In this document: positions 34,351 to 49,300 of the stretch, piece by piece
Layout: each line of letters starts with the position of its first letter
Numbering within the stretch: the first letter of the stretch is position 1
Notes under the pieces: model-generated
What the model was told of the DNA's origin: nothing
The model's database searches: none
The model's input: only the letters and a program-made list of their open reading frames with translations
Assembly: GCA_003993805.1 (NCBI GenBank)
Contig: RSEF01000005.1
Location: 22,469,124 to 22,533,123 of the forward strand
DNA from: Himantopus leucocephalus
Taxonomy: Eukaryota; Chordata; Aves; Charadriiformes; Recurvirostridae
Reading direction: 5' to 3'
DNA length: 64,000 nucleotides
Made by a program: the position numbers and the translations under genes

Positions 34351-37300
34351 AAGGTTATACAAATTTATACACACCACCCCGCTGGAGCAGTTCTCATGAG
34401 GAAAGCCCATGCTGAATACCATGGCATGCTTTCTGCAGCAGTTACCCAGCTGGTGCTGTTTCCACACCTCTGCAGATTTTTGAGGACACTAACAGAATGG
34501 TAAATCAAACAGAACTACCTTCGTTTCTGATGCATTAGAAACACGGTCGTTGCGCACCCTAAGCTCACTCTTTTTGTACACTTGAAGACAGCTTCTCCTA
34601 TTTTATTCTGGGTTATGCAACAGAAGGGAGAACACCAGATGATTTGCCAAATGGAGAGGAATTAAACTGTGCCAAGTGCTATCTGGAGTTTACTCACAGA
34701 CACATACGCCCATATCACAAACTGTCTCGCTGCAATATTTTTCCATGAAAACTAAAAATGGTGCAGGATGCATTATTGTGTATTTCTTCATGGATTACGA
34801 GCTTCCTACGTACTCCAACGCCTTTGTATTGGTAATATGTGCCCTGCTGCTTTTGAAACCCATGTTGGTATGTCAGAACCTGGCTGCTATCTGTCAGCAG
34901 TGAAAGTGTTAATGTGTCAGATACAATAAAGCTTCATGAAAAATAGCATCCCCACCAACATAAGCTTATTCCTTGGGAGGCAGATAACGCCTTTCTTATC
35001 ATTTTGACTAAAATCCTCTGAGTTCTCTTGCAGTTCTGCTGATTTTTTACACCACACCCCAGCACCAGCTGTTCACATGCAGTGGGCACCCCTGAGTCCT
35101 GCAAATAAAGAGCATTTGCAGGTCTGTAAGTATATTAGAAATGGCTAGGCTTTCAAAGCTGGGCTTGTTCAAATACATAGTCCATCTTGTAATTGACTGT
35201 CAGCTTGATTTACAATGGCAATTGTGATGGGTTTGGAGATTTCAATCCAAAAGGCTCTCTGAAATAAGTGAGGGGAAAAGTCAGTCCGGTGAGGCAACTC
35301 GATTTGTTAATATCATCAAAGAACAGGGAATGGTTTAGGCAACACATCAGCCCCAAACAAAATGCACTCAGGACAGAAGCAGCCCAGACAGAGGCAGTTT
35401 ATAAAACAAATCACAACAGCTGTAGAAATTACAGAAGCAGATGGAAGAATGAAGGTCAGAAAGGGGAAATAAAAAAATCAGTCTATTCAGAAGCAAAGCA
35501 AGGAATGAGCAACAACATTTAAGTTCTGAAGATTTTTGACCTTTCAAATGCTTTATGTCATTTGTGGAAAAAGCTTCAAAGAATCCAAATCATATGTTAT
35601 GGGCTTGAATTTGTGGCACTGTGAATCTCCCAGCCAACCACAGTTTGCTTCAGAAACAGCGTGCCTGACCATTTAATTTTTGTAAAATCCTGAAACTCTG
35701 GTTAAACATTAGGAAAGGAGGTAAAGGAGAAGGGAAGAAGATGCTTATGGAGACCTCAATGTTCCTTGGTTGGTCTCTAGTACAACAGACCGTCATCTTC
35801 ACTCCCAAGGCTCTGAACACCTTGCATTTTGCAGCCATTGCCTTTCCATTTTTAATGTGAATAGAGACACTCCAGATGCAGTAAGGTTATCCAAAACTGA
35901 GAGGACTAAGGGAAAACTTATTTTGCACCTGTTGCAAGAGCTTGTCAGCAGGTGAAAAAAAGTTAACACTTTGTTTTCCAGCCACAACTTTGTCAAGTCT
36001 CACTCCTGTGTTTAAGTTAATTTACTCTGTTTAGACTAGCACACCTGAGATTTTTGCTGAACTAGAAGCATTCATGGACATTCTTGGCTTTGTTCAGATT
36101 TAATAAACAGCAATAAAAATTAAAGCAAAGCCAGCTTCAAAATCTATCACATATTTTATACAGACACTTATATATTAACATATGACAGTTTTTGAAAGAC
36201 ACCCAACAAATTAATACATGAATTATGATCTTGAGTTTTCACGTAGACCCAACTGACTGAATTGGATAGTTTATTACTTTGCCATAGGGATCCTCCCATC
36301 TCCTACTTCTGATTTCTGTGCTTTGCCATTAGACTGCAAGAAGTCAGTAAGTCAAACAATCAGCCACATCAGCAGGCAGCTGTTTGGTAATAATACTGTA
36401 TGCATGCCAGTTTTGAACTTGACATTGGAAACTGCAAGTGCTGTGGTCTGTCTTTAGATGTACCAATTCTTTTGGTCGGGCAGGTTAATCCCTTTGGTAA
36501 CTAACGCACGCACAGACAGACATTTGGTTCAAAATCAAAAGTTTCTCCAAAGTGAACTACAGAATAAGTCTCCATTTACTAGCACTGCAACATCACCTCT
36601 GTCCTCTTGCCACTGAACAGAAAGGACTTTTGAATGCCTGAGTCCCGTCAGCAAGGGGACCATATACATATGCCAAATATCCAGTCCGAAGTCCCATTCC
36701 CAGTGCTCCAGTTCCTCTCTTCCCTTGCATAGCTTCTTCACTCCTTGAGAAGGTTCAATTATTTCTGGATTTAAAACTCTTTTTCTCCATTGGGAAATTA
36801 TGTCCATATTGTTTTCAGTGACAATGTTTACAAAAAAGTTCTTTTTTTTTTTAAGCTAAAAAGGAGTATATATTTTTAAAATATCATTCTGCTCCAATTT
36901 CTGTTGAAAAATATTTTACCTTAGAAAATCAGAGGAAAACATAAACCAAAATCTGTGTGAAAATATGTGTTTCAATTAAACCAATATACCAAAAAAATAG
37001 ATGGTGCTTTTCATCAATCTTAATTCTCCTTCTTTACATCAACTTCACTCCTGTTTTCCTCATTTTCAGAGCTTAGTACAAGTTTGTTCAAGACACATCA
37101 CCATTGTCCTTCCATAATTTCCTATCTTCTTGGCCTCATCATTGAAAACTCTCTTACCTTTCCATTCACATGCATCTCCTAATCTCATAGTGGTACCTCT
37201 TTCCTGTTTCTCACTACTGCCACATTGCCTTTCAATCCAGACAAAAAGCAATGTTCTGGCTTTAAGGCTCTACCACAATTTCTCAAAATATATTCAGCTG

Positions 37301-40300
37301 TAACTGTGCTCCCCACTACACAAAACCAGATCCATTAACCAGACTTTTTTTTATTATTCCCTTGACTTAATTCATTGAATTTTGTCTTTGGATATTATCA
37401 CTTACCTGGCGAAAACCTATGGGATCTCATTAAAATTGCTTTCTTTTGCCCTTTTCCCAGAGGAGAATGTAGGACAACCATATTAATTAAAATACAGATA
37501 GATCCCAAAGTCTCAACAACATTCCTCATGAGGAACATGCTCATAAAATTCCACCCTTTCACATCGCCCAGGATCTGGATTTATTTTTTTGGCTGTCTGT
37601 AACCCTCTTGGGATTGCTGGCTGGGGACTCTGTTCGGGGGAAGGGAGGAACTGCTGCAGCTGCATAATTCTACTGAGATAAATCGTTTAGCACATTTCCA
37701 TATATGAATGGCTTTATTAAAGTCATTTAAATAGGGCCAGAGATGCTGAGGTTCAACATCTCCAGAGAGGTTAAAAATAAATCCAAGATGAATATGGGAT
37801 TTGACAACAGCAGTCTTCAGGGCGCTATTACAGAAAGGGACAATGCAAAGGAGATTCAAACATGGCATTTTGAGATGGTAGAGAAACAATGGAAATGAAG
37901 TATAAAGGAAAATAATAGGAAAGAAGACACAGCTAAAACAGAAGTTTCTCAAAATACTGGAAGTCTTTGAAAACAATCCAAAATGAGCATACACCAAACA
38001 TGGTGTCATCAGTGTGTCGTGATCACGCAGTTGACCTAAACTAGATTAAAATATGAAGAAGTAGATGCTTCCTCCAAAGCAGTTTTTCTCTGAAAAAAAA
38101 AAAAAAAAAAGAAAAAAAAAAAGATTCAGAAACGATAAAACATAAAATAGCTGGGGTTCCCTGAAAGATGAGATGCAGCTTTCTCTAGGAAAGCTTTCTT
38201 TCCAGGTTTCTGAAGAGTCACTGCTTTTTAACACAGAACTCCACTCCCCAGGAAACTCAACTCCTCAGGGCTGTCAGACCCACAGCCTGGCTAGGAAAGT
38301 GCAGTTGCTTGGAAAGTAAGTTTCACTCTGATTATGGGAGATTGTTTCTACTTTGTCCATGCTCTGTTCAAAAATGCAAAGACAATGTCTTAGACTAAGA
38401 AAAACTCCTGTGAAACGGTGAAGGATGCTATCAAAGGATAGCAAGGGAAGACAATGTAAGAAGGAAGGGATGTCCAAAGTCAGCTTTCTGCAGGTTACTG
38501 GAAGCATTTGAAATAAACTTGGAAAGGACATTCGCCAAGTTCAGTAGCATTTGTATGCTGAGATCTGTATAGATAAAATCAGCTTTTGAGTTCTGTATCC
38601 CCTTTGGATCCATCAGCTTCTCAACTGATACATCTAAGTTCTATTTTGAAGCTGGTATTTTACATGCTGAAAGGAAGATGAAGAGAGAGATACAAACTAA
38701 TGCATATGCTCAGTAGAAGTTTCCTGTGAACATAAAAGAGGGAGGACTGAGGGCCAGAGACTGACTCAGTCTTCAAGAATAAATCCAAAATTATGCCATT
38801 GGCATCAGAATGCCTATTCCACTTTTTGCTGCTGTAACTGTGAGCAGAATACAGCTTTATTTAGCACTGGTCAAAATTTCTTCATTGTGAATGTGTGTGC
38901 CAATTCTGGGTGGTCCAGCATCTTCAGAGAGAGTCTCTACCTGCACTGTGGGATTCCTGTTCTTGGGACAGAAAACTAAAAACAGGGAGGTTTCTGAAGC
39001 ATCAGTTTTCTTATGCTGTCCCTCTACAGGAGTCATTGCTCTCCAGCTGAGGTCAGACTTCTTCTTTCACAAATAAATGTGAGCCAACAACCTGTTTTCT
39101 CACCTTCTGCTCAACCTTCTTCTGCTAATCTGTGTAAAGTACAGTAGGAAATCCAAAATGAGAGGACAATACTAAAAACAGACTAAGAAAAGCAAAGTTC
39201 TCCTGTGGAGGCTTTGAAAGTAAGCACCAGGAAACTGGGCAAGTAATAAATGCTACAAGGTTCTGTCTCTGGCAAGGGAAGGAACAAGGCCAGGATGCAC
39301 TGGATACCTCACTCCAGAGCCTGATTCACTCTAAAATGCCTGAGAGAATTTGCAGTCACACAGTGGCCGCGATGCTCCCCAGCCAGATGTCCCATAGCAT
39401 AGCCCTCGCCCTGTGAGTGTGTACGTGCTGCTCTGCCGCCCCACTGTCTACCACAAGAGGATTTCTGTAACATATGGGAGCTGCATACCTGGAGCCTCCT
39501 CTGGGTAGGAAGCTGTTGGAGAGAGCAGGGGAAAGACGCTCGCATCTGCCAGTTGGAAACAATTTACCAGGTGCTTGCTTGATTTCAGAGCTAGCAAAAG
39601 ATTTCTTTTTTTTTTTTTGCCTAGCTGCTGAAAACATTCTTATTCTTCTTACAAAAGAGAGTGGAGCTTATTTAGCTCTTGTGAAAATCCATTGACTCAT
39701 GTTAGAGATAAATTTGCCCCTCAGGACTCAAAAGCAAGCAGTCAAAGCATTCTGGCATGCAAGGAATCGCACCTGCTCCTAAAATCCTTCCTGGGGTAGA
39801 GCATATTCTTCTCACCCACGCAATCAGCAAGCTCTGCCAGCTGGTACGGAGTAGGAAGCAGAACAATATCTCTGTGTCTTCTCCCTCTCACCTTGCTTTT
39901 TTCCAATCTCTATCCCACCTGACTGTACGAGAGCTGCCTGCTGAGTGCTGCTTAGCTCTTCCCAGACACGGAAAACGGGAAGGCAATGTCCTGTCCTTCC
40001 CTCCCACGCCTCCATCAGCCCCAGTCCCTTGCCTGAATACCACCAGACTGAAACCTACCCATAGGCCGTAAAATCTTAGAGGTCCTCCCAGCTGACAGGG
40101 GCTGTGGAAACATAACATGAATATTAATGTTCTCCTATTGGAAGTGTCTGGGATCATCCTTGCCTGCCCGCAAGCATTTATTGAGGTCAGTAAAACCACT
40201 CTGACATTTATGTGTTGTTTGCAGAAGGAAAGGGGTGGGTAAAAGACTTACATTGGAGGCTGAGTCTCCGTTTTATCAGGAGCTATTTGAAGAGTGCTAT

Positions 40301-43300
40301 TTGAAAAGTCAGACTAGATTTGGCGAGGCGGTTCAGGAGGGATCAAGGGAGCTTTATTTCATATAGTCCCAACTTGAGGAGCAGGATTGCTTTACCTGAA
40401 ATTGCTCTCAAGCTTTTTCTGAGCAGAATACATGTGGATTTTATGCAACTTGCCACCTTCTTCTCTCCTTAAAACCCTTTAGCTGATGTCTCAAAATTTC
40501 AGCCTTTGAGGATGCGTTATTTGACTTTTACAAGACGACCTCTTTGATGCATTAGGCTACACACAGAAGCCTTCTAGTTGCAAAAAGACCCAAAGCAACA
40601 GTATTAAGTAAGCACAAAAGCCAGGGTTTTCTTTGACTTATAAATAAAAACTACAAAATTTCCAGGGAGAAGTTCCCATCTGTATTTGTCTCCCAAGCAG
40701 TCCAGGCAACGGCAGCCTTTATCAAATCACCAATAATGGGGATAACACTCTGCCATTTTGGACCATCACTGGAGACTAGTGCAATCAGGTGAGCCAACAA
40801 GAGCACCTGGTTCAGCCATGGCAGCAGCAGCTCTGCCAGGCTACTCCGCAGCTGGCTGAGGCCCAGGCATCTCGCAGAATACGCCCCCTCCAGACTCTTC
40901 TTTTTGTCCTTTTGAACAGGTGAGAGGGGCTATGCCAAACCAGCCCGGCCTCCTCACCTCATTGGTGAGGTTCATCAGCTTTCCTTAGCCCAAAAACAAG
41001 GAAAAGGAGGCAAACAAGGTTTCTGCTGAGAAATCACATTTGCTTCATCCCTCCTTCCCAAAGCCCCAGAGTGCAGGAACTGGGATCTAAGACCTAGGTC
41101 CTCCGCTCCGGTGCTCACTTCTCTGAAAGTAACAGCTGGGTTTTTACCAAGGACCTGTAAAAGTCTTTTAACTAACACAAGGCTTAAAAGATTAACTCGT
41201 TGCTGAGACCAGACTGTGATTCTCCTGATTCAGCAGTACTCAATGTGCCTGAATGTGCTTATACATTTCATCACTCAGAGCCTACGTAGATGACAGATGG
41301 AGATAGACAAAGTGGTGATAGCAGGGGTGGAGGGTGCAGTATTTCTTTTCCTTTTTTGTTCCTTAGTCAAACAAATGGCAGCCAAATAACACCCTCCAAA
41401 CTCCCCCATCTCTGCAAGTTAATGGCGGCTACAAGATGTAATGTTCATTAGTTCAATGGTTTGCAACGTAACTCAAGGCTCAGCTGGTATTTTTCATGTA
41501 GAGTGAGGCAAGAAAATATAATCTGAAGGCTTGTTGGCTGCATGATGCCTATTTCTTATTTCGCTGATTGTACCTGAGAGTTAAGTGTGAAATTACGCAT
41601 TGAAAAAAATGTTATGTCACAGCAACAACCCAATAAACCTGACTGTGAAGCTTTTAAAGAATCAGAACCCAATGAATTCTTACTACTCACTTGTAGGAGT
41701 ATTTCAAGTAGTCCTTTTCATTAGCTTTTATTCTTGACCACTTTTTCCAAGAAATTAATTTTGTACTGAGCAAGAATCTTGGAACCTAAAGTCCGCTAAC
41801 CAAAGACTAACTGCAGCACATGCAGCAGCAATACAGGCTTTTCATCTTTCATTATTATTGCCATCTTCTTTCTCTTGGTGCCAAAGAAGCAGCAAAGCAA
41901 CCCCTATCCTTTCTTTGGGTCATGTATATCTTCATCTAGGTCTTGGGGCGTGAAGCAAGAAATGCCAGGCTTGGTCCTAGGTTACCTCTCTTTAGTGCAC
42001 TGGGTTTAATCCATGGTGCAGCTCTGCTGGCCTGTTGTCTATATCCTCTTTATTCTCTGTGTCAAAAACGCTTGCTGTAGGTGCCCAGAATAGCTCCACA
42101 TGCCTTTTTTCCTGTTCTTCTCGGTTGTTACATTCTTCCAGCTTCTTCCTCTGCATCTACACATCTATTATCATTGACCCTGTCATTTTCTACATTTCAT
42201 TCACTGTGATCACATCCATCATACAGTTATGCCAATTGTGTCTCTTCATATCCAGCAGCTGCATCTCACCCCAGCAACATCTGCATTTTGCAATCTGCAT
42301 CTATGAAAATACAATAGTAATGGACTATAGTAAAGATTCTGTTGCTACCCATAGTGGTTCTCATTTTCTGACCTTCAACGGGTTTTCTGCTCCTGCAGAA
42401 ATTATTTTCTTTACCAACTTGGAAGCTAAAACTTTGCTATTTTTTATGGTGGTTTTTTGCTTAGGTCAGTAATGGTCTGTTGTTATTGTCCAGAAGGGAG
42501 CCCCAGGTGGGATCTAGGCCTGAGACATCAGCTGTTTAAACAAGTGGAACGGCTGTCATTAATCTTTGCTTCTGGAGCTCATAACAGGAAAATGGAGCAA
42601 GCAGGGAATTGGTTCTCAATAAAAGAAGCGTCCTTCAGCCTTGCACAGTTTCATGTCCAGCCACTAATCAATATATATTGTTCCCATAGATCACAGTAGC
42701 AGCAGGTGAGAAATTGCTTAGACTAGAGGCTTGTGTGGAGTGGACATGGGAGGATTTCCCGTGCACACTACAGACAAATCAATCTTCTAGAATAAGACTC
42801 AAAAGAAGTATCACAAAAAGGCAAGAAATGATACCAAGGATGTTTGGCAACAGATCCTTTGGGGGGAATTTTTAAGACAGGAAGAAAGCCTGGTTCTTGT
42901 CATAAGGGTTTTCTTGTACTTCAAAGATCCATACAAATATGTTAGAAGATACGTCTTTGCAAAAATACTGGTAGCTGAGAGCCAACTGAAAAGTGTCACC
43001 TGCCTGCACACCAGGCCCTCCTTGTCTTAATGACTCATTCTGGTGAGTGTCTCTAACACCTGCATCCTCTGGTCCACACAGGCCACATTTCTCTATATTG
43101 CTTCTTCGATCTGAGTGCCTTCACTCTCGCCCCTTTCTCCTCTCTCCACCGAATCTCTCTTTGCCACACTGGGGCTGTACTCATCAGTAAAAAGTGATTC
43201 TTCCTATGTACTCAGGAAAATTCCTGAGTGCTCTAAGCCGATCCAGCCTCCATTCTGCACTCTTGTACTGGCAAAGCAGTTGCTACAACAGCCCGTGAGA

Positions 43301-46300
43301 GTAGCCCCAAGATGCAAGAGGCTGATACTGCTTAGATACAGGAATGTAATCTTCAGATTACTGCTGTCTGAGCCCACAGAGCTGACTTCAGTCTGGCTGA
43401 GACATCACACTGAAATTTGACAGCAAGCCAGAATTTCCCATCCTGCTCCTGGTTCTGCGTTAACAGCAAGGAAAACTCTGCAGTTTCAGAACTACACTGC
43501 TTACGAGAGGCTTCAGCTACAAGTAAATCAGTTTTTCTTCAGGAACAAAGTAAAATATCAGCAACGTTCAACTGGATCTGGTGATCAAACTCTGTGCAAA
43601 GGCTGCCATTTCATGGCCCATCACAATCTTATCTCTTTCCACTGCTGGACAGTAGGGAACGTTACTTCTGGCATAGACTGGATTGGACATCTCTGAAGGA
43701 ATCGTTTAATGGGCCCAACAGCTGTCTTTTCTGTTAAGAATAGAGGGTACCTTAAAGTGGGCCATGAAGGAGAATAGAAAGGGTTTTAATGGCTGAGAAT
43801 TTGCCCAGTAGGTAACACAGCCCCTGTGTTTTCAGCTGCTGTGCAGGAGAGGTTACAGCAAGAGGCGTTTCAATTCCCAGAAGGAAGAAAGCACTTCTGG
43901 TTATATTACCAAGACAAATAGTGCAGTGAAATCAGTTCTGAGAGACAAGAATTGGTCCCGAAAGATTGACTGAGTAAATTTTCAATACAATTCAATTCAT
44001 ATGCTCCTTTGGTACTTTCTATTTTTTCCTCATAAGCAGCTGGTATGCAGTGCAGAATGTGGCAAGCTTTTTTATATGATTGATGGTTTAGACTCTTCAA
44101 TTAAAAGCACGTTTGCAGGTTTGAGCAAATCTCTGTGACGAGGGAGAAGAAAGAGCTCTGTGTGTGTGAAAAAAGAGGTCCTATTTTGTGCGCCTATTAG
44201 CACCTCCGCTCCTGTTTTAATTCTGTCATTATTTGGCCAAGGGGATAAGACACCACAGCACACTGCTGTTGGCTGGAATTGTGGTACACAGCTCCTCTCC
44301 AGCACAGTGTCCGCACCACCCTGCCAAGGACATGGGGAAATCGAGCGTGAGCTGGGAGTTTTGCCATTGCTGACTGAGAGTGGGTGCCATCGCCACACCA
44401 GGACTGAATGCGCTGTTGTCCTTGATGCCTTTTGTCACCCATCTTATCATTCTCATAGAGCCTGGCTAGGGAGGGATAACTTCAGGGAAGCTGTGTGTCA
44501 CTACAGGTCTGAGCATTTTTAAAAAAGTGAAAAAAAGAAAAAGATTATTTCTGCTCTGGGACATTATCATCCAGTTCCCTTTTTCTCCTTGAGAACACTG
44601 GAAATGCCCACTGCTGGTGTACCTCCTCTTCCAAGCTGAGGAATGGTCTGCTTTGGTTTGGCAGATCTGGGGTCACAATCCAACCCCCATGTCCCTGCTG
44701 GCTGCCGGGGCTGCGCACGTGAGCTAAGCGGATACTGCTGGGCTGCTTCCGAGCGGTGGGACTTCACGCACATGCTGTTTTGTTTTTGCAGACTTTCTAA
44801 TAAGCACTGAGACCAGACACCTTGGATTGCTGTGCTGCTAAAGAGTGCTTGGCTCCTGACAGTGGTTTTGTAAAGGACATTTCACCTTTTGTTGCTGAAT
44901 GAAAATGACTCATTAAGGATGACATGCAGTGAATATTCAGATTCCCTGCAATTCTTAAGATAACTAAGCTTGCATATCCTATAAATGGTAGCCTGTAACA
45001 TGTCCTTAGCAGGTTTTTTTTTATGTGATTCAGTATCTTTGGTACTTGGATATTTCTTTTGCTCTCTCAGAAATGAAATTTTGATTGATTCATTTTATAA
45101 ATGGCCTTTTATTATGGTCATGATTGCTGAGAGTGACCATAAGGAAGTTTTTTCTTTTGTTTTTACTAATTTATTGCAAATTACACTAAGGAGCATCTTA
45201 TTGAATGGCCAATATCTTCACTGCCTAAACAGTCCTGGGATGAAAAATGCCTGTTGTCTGCTGGCTGTGAGAAAAGCAGACTTTTGTAACCACGTTGCTA
45301 TTAGCTGTATTCTGAGCTGGGAATTCACTGACAGTTATTTGCAAGGTACGGAAACAACATTGTAAGTTGGCTTGGCTCCAGCTGTACTTTGGAAGGAGTG
45401 GATAAACAGTGTATATCATTCAAACCCACCACATTTCAGAGATGTGCTTTTGTTGTAAATTTGGGATACAAAGCCATGTTAATGCATCTATATGGCTTCA
45501 GGACTCCAGGTGTTACTTCAGTTAGCTGTCATGTTCTGTTAATCTAAGGGATGTTCCTACAAAACTGCATCTCACTAGCTAAATCTGAGTTATCCTCTGG
45601 AGGTGCCTGTCTTTCTTTCCCTTGATTATAGATAACTTGGTATATCTTGATCCCCAGTGGAAGTACTTAAGCATCTCAGACTAGACTGAATGAAGCCAGT
45701 TGTGTGCATCCCCAGTGAGAGCCGTGGAAATTGATGCAATCCTGTTGTGGTCAGAGAGATTAAGACTGTGCAATTTTTAGCAAGACTGCTAAAGTGGGCA
45801 GCATAAATTGGGCTGGATCCACAATTTGGGATGCTGAAATTGTTCCCATTGGCACAAACATTATCTCTGGTGCAGAGATGACTTGGCCCTCCCATATTAA
45901 CTTTAAACATACTTAGAGAACAAATCAGGTGAGCAGTCCTTTGTACGGACTTCTGTGGTATTTGAGCCAGGAAGTTGTTTTAATCAACAGGGGCTATCAT
46001 GGAATATAAGCCACATTGTTGTATCCCCAGCCCCTTGCAGGATGGCAGATTGCTTCTCAGAAAGGTTTCTTGTGGCTGTGTTGCAGGGTGATAAGCCTGG
46101 CCTTTCCCTCTTCTGTTGTTTGCACTGACTTAGGTCTGAAGTGTACATGCCCAAACCTTACCTGAGTTTCCCTTTACGGCAGCAAAGATAAAACCTGAGA
46201 CATGCAGCAAGGACATAGCATTAAATTATTTTGACAGAGCTAAGATTACTTGCCCAGAGTGTCAGTCAGGAGAAAGCAAGAAGACAGCATGAGAAGTACG

Positions 46301-49300
46301 CTTGATAAGGCAGCCAAGACTGGAAGCCAGAGAAGCGTCTTTTGAGGTGGAAATGCAGCAGCCTGGGCATAGAGCTTTTTAGAACAGGCAGACCTGGTAG
46401 CATCTGCAATACTGTGTCTTGAATCCTGCAAGACTGAGAGCCCCTGCCCTTTGAATGTCTATGGCTGTTGAAGATAAGCAGGACATGAGCAATGGTAATT
46501 AGCATGTCCCTATCTTTTGTATGCAGTCACTCAGTTCCCAGTACCATGGTACATATACCCTAAAACACTACTGTTTAAGAATGACTAAATCAACTTTTAT
46601 CTAGATTTCCATATGTTTCTTATAAATATTCATATATTTAGTTTCATAACACAGCTATAAGGTACAGAAGTATTATTATTTCCATGTTGTGAATAAGGAG
46701 CGTTTCAGGATATGCAATTTTATGCCTGCAGTTTAGATCACATAGATGTCTAACTCCCTTATTCCTCCTTCCAAACAGGGATTTAAGCACCTGAATGACC
46801 TAAGCTGCTGCCAGCACAAAGTATTACTCCTCTGAAGGGACAGGCCCCAAAATCTCACCCTAAGTGATGGTCTACGTCATCTCAGAAACATGTGCAGTAT
46901 GGAAAAGGGGGCTTGAACAATCTTAACTTCTTGTGCCATTTCTTAGCCAAAAGACCATCTTTTCTGTGTATTGTTGTTCCAGTGTAAACTACAAGACTGT
47001 ATCTTACTTTGTTTAAATGGAATTAAGTCTTAAAAGAGTGTAGTGAAGAAGTTCTGCTTAAAATGTATGGTTTAAGCTCTACCTGCATAACTTCATTAAA
47101 TCTTTTCCAAAAAACCAGAGGTGGGCCAGATATTAAGGGGGTTGTACAAATAACCTTACCAAGCAGAGGGTCCTTACTGCAGCCTGTGAAATTATTAGCT
47201 GCTCACAACACTCATCATAACTCCAGGCACAGCATCATAGCCAGCCATGGCTTCTGACAGTTCACTTGCAAAATCTATGTCATGCCTTCAATGCCTTGGT
47301 GATCAGTAGTTTCTTTGCCCTTCCCTGGATGGATGAAGGTGTAGAACTAAGGGGCTATGAATGTTTTTCACCTGTTCTTAAAGTTAGAATTCATAGCATT
47401 GCCACTAGAATAATTGCTTATTAGATTTGTCATTAATTCTAGTTGGTTTTAATGCATTAGCATAGAGGCTCTAAGAACCAAGGGAACAGAAACATTGGAA
47501 GTTGCTTCTCACACATCAGTGAAATAATAAAACACTATGAACTGAAAGAGTAACATGAGCTTAAAAGGACAAATTGCATCTGGAAATTTTATTTATGTAT
47601 CAAAACTAATTATTGCAAGTTCCACCTCAATAGCACTTGAGGATTTCATTACAAGGTCTAATTGGACTTATATGTGCTGTAAAAGTTTTTTATCTTTTAA
47701 TTAGTAGCAGAAATCAAAGCAAAGAGAATGAGAGACAAACTTGGTATTTGTTCCATAAACTCATCTGGCTTCATTTGCATTTACATGCTCACAGCACAGG
47801 CTTGTATTAGCATGCCAAAAGAGAATCTGCTCCTGGTCCTTCAGTTCAGTGCTTCAGAAATGCATCAGAGTCATTCAGCCATTCCTTAATTACCAAAGGA
47901 TGCTACTTCAAGTCACCCCTGAGCATCCTGCCCCTCCTCAAGCTTCTCTGGAACATGACTGAAAAAAAGACAAGCAGCAGCTGTCGTGCCATTTTACTGC
48001 ACTGTCTATGATGGAGCTGCAAGCCTACTTTCCCAAGAGTGAGTGAGTCCTTGGAATAGCTCATCTGAGTTAAGTTTGTGGGTCAGAACCACAGCCCTTT
48101 TAAACTTCACCGAACCTGGTAGCATGAACATTTTTGATTGATTCTGCCTTATGCAGCCAAGCTGAAACAGCTTCTTCAGAGCCCATGGATGTTAAGAATG
48201 AGAATGACTGAATTCTGCCTGCGCTGCCCTTTTGTCTTTTGTACATAGACCTCACTAATGCCCGCACAGCAGGCACCAAAACCAGGAGCACTATAGCTGT
48301 TCTGTCTAATTGGCTTAAGTTAAAAATGAAAGATATATAAAAATATACAAAAATGAAAAGCGTGTAAGAACCCTTTTCCCACCACCACTTTTCACAGTAC
48401 CATCCAACAGTCACTGGAGCTGAAACCAATATGAATGAGGGTAAGTGAAATATCTCTTGAACGGGTGTGGAGACACTCTCAGAGTCAGTGATGAGGAGGT
48501 GGATTCCTACAGTTCAGTGAATCAATAATAGCTGATTTCACTAATACTGAGGTAGCAGTAGTAACAACAGGGGGATATAACCAACCAACACGATGGCCTA
48601 CATGGAGACGGAGGTAGTAACTGGTAGATAGTAATGAAATGGTGGGCAGCTTTAGGGCCCCGGTGGTGAGGCCAGCAGGAGACCACACATTGGTGACACT
48701 GAAATATCTCCTTATAAATGTCAAGCAGCATTCTTCCTCTGAGCTCATGGTGAACTAGCCCAGGTGCATCCCTGGACCTTACATTATAATATCTGACATC
48801 AAGCTGTAAGTGGACACAGCAGCAGGAAGGGGGGAAATGGTATAAAAGGACCTGTTGAACGTTAAGTGTTTACACTGGCAATTTGGGAGGCTGAATGCAT
48901 AACAGCTGCCAAAGAGACTGAAGAGTTTGTGTCGTACTTATCGTTCACGTGTTCTTGACTTAATCTGTTGTATCGTACCAAAGACTAGCTGTGTCCTCTC
49001 TTCCTTTAAGCTTTTATTTCATATGAAAGCTCAGTGTTTATGGGGGAAGTATTGCCTGTCGAAGTTTCCATTGGGAGGTATTAAATCTTCCCAATTTTCT
49101 GTGTATTTGAGCCATGTGTTACATCTGTAAGAGGCCTACACTGGTACTATCCACCCAGCATGGGAGAAAGGTTATAAGTGTCAGAAGTGTAACAACTCCC
49201 AGCCTCTCCGTTTGAAACTGTGAAGGCTGCCAGTCCACCTTTCTGGTTCTCCAGCAAAAACAGGGTAGTTTTTTTCTAAATTTGCAAATACATATAACTG

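Noticed and set aside
44160..44522. Overlapping frames of 75-120 codons on both strands
   Set aside because: Mutual overlap on both strands and lack of domains indicate a local shortage of stop codons only.
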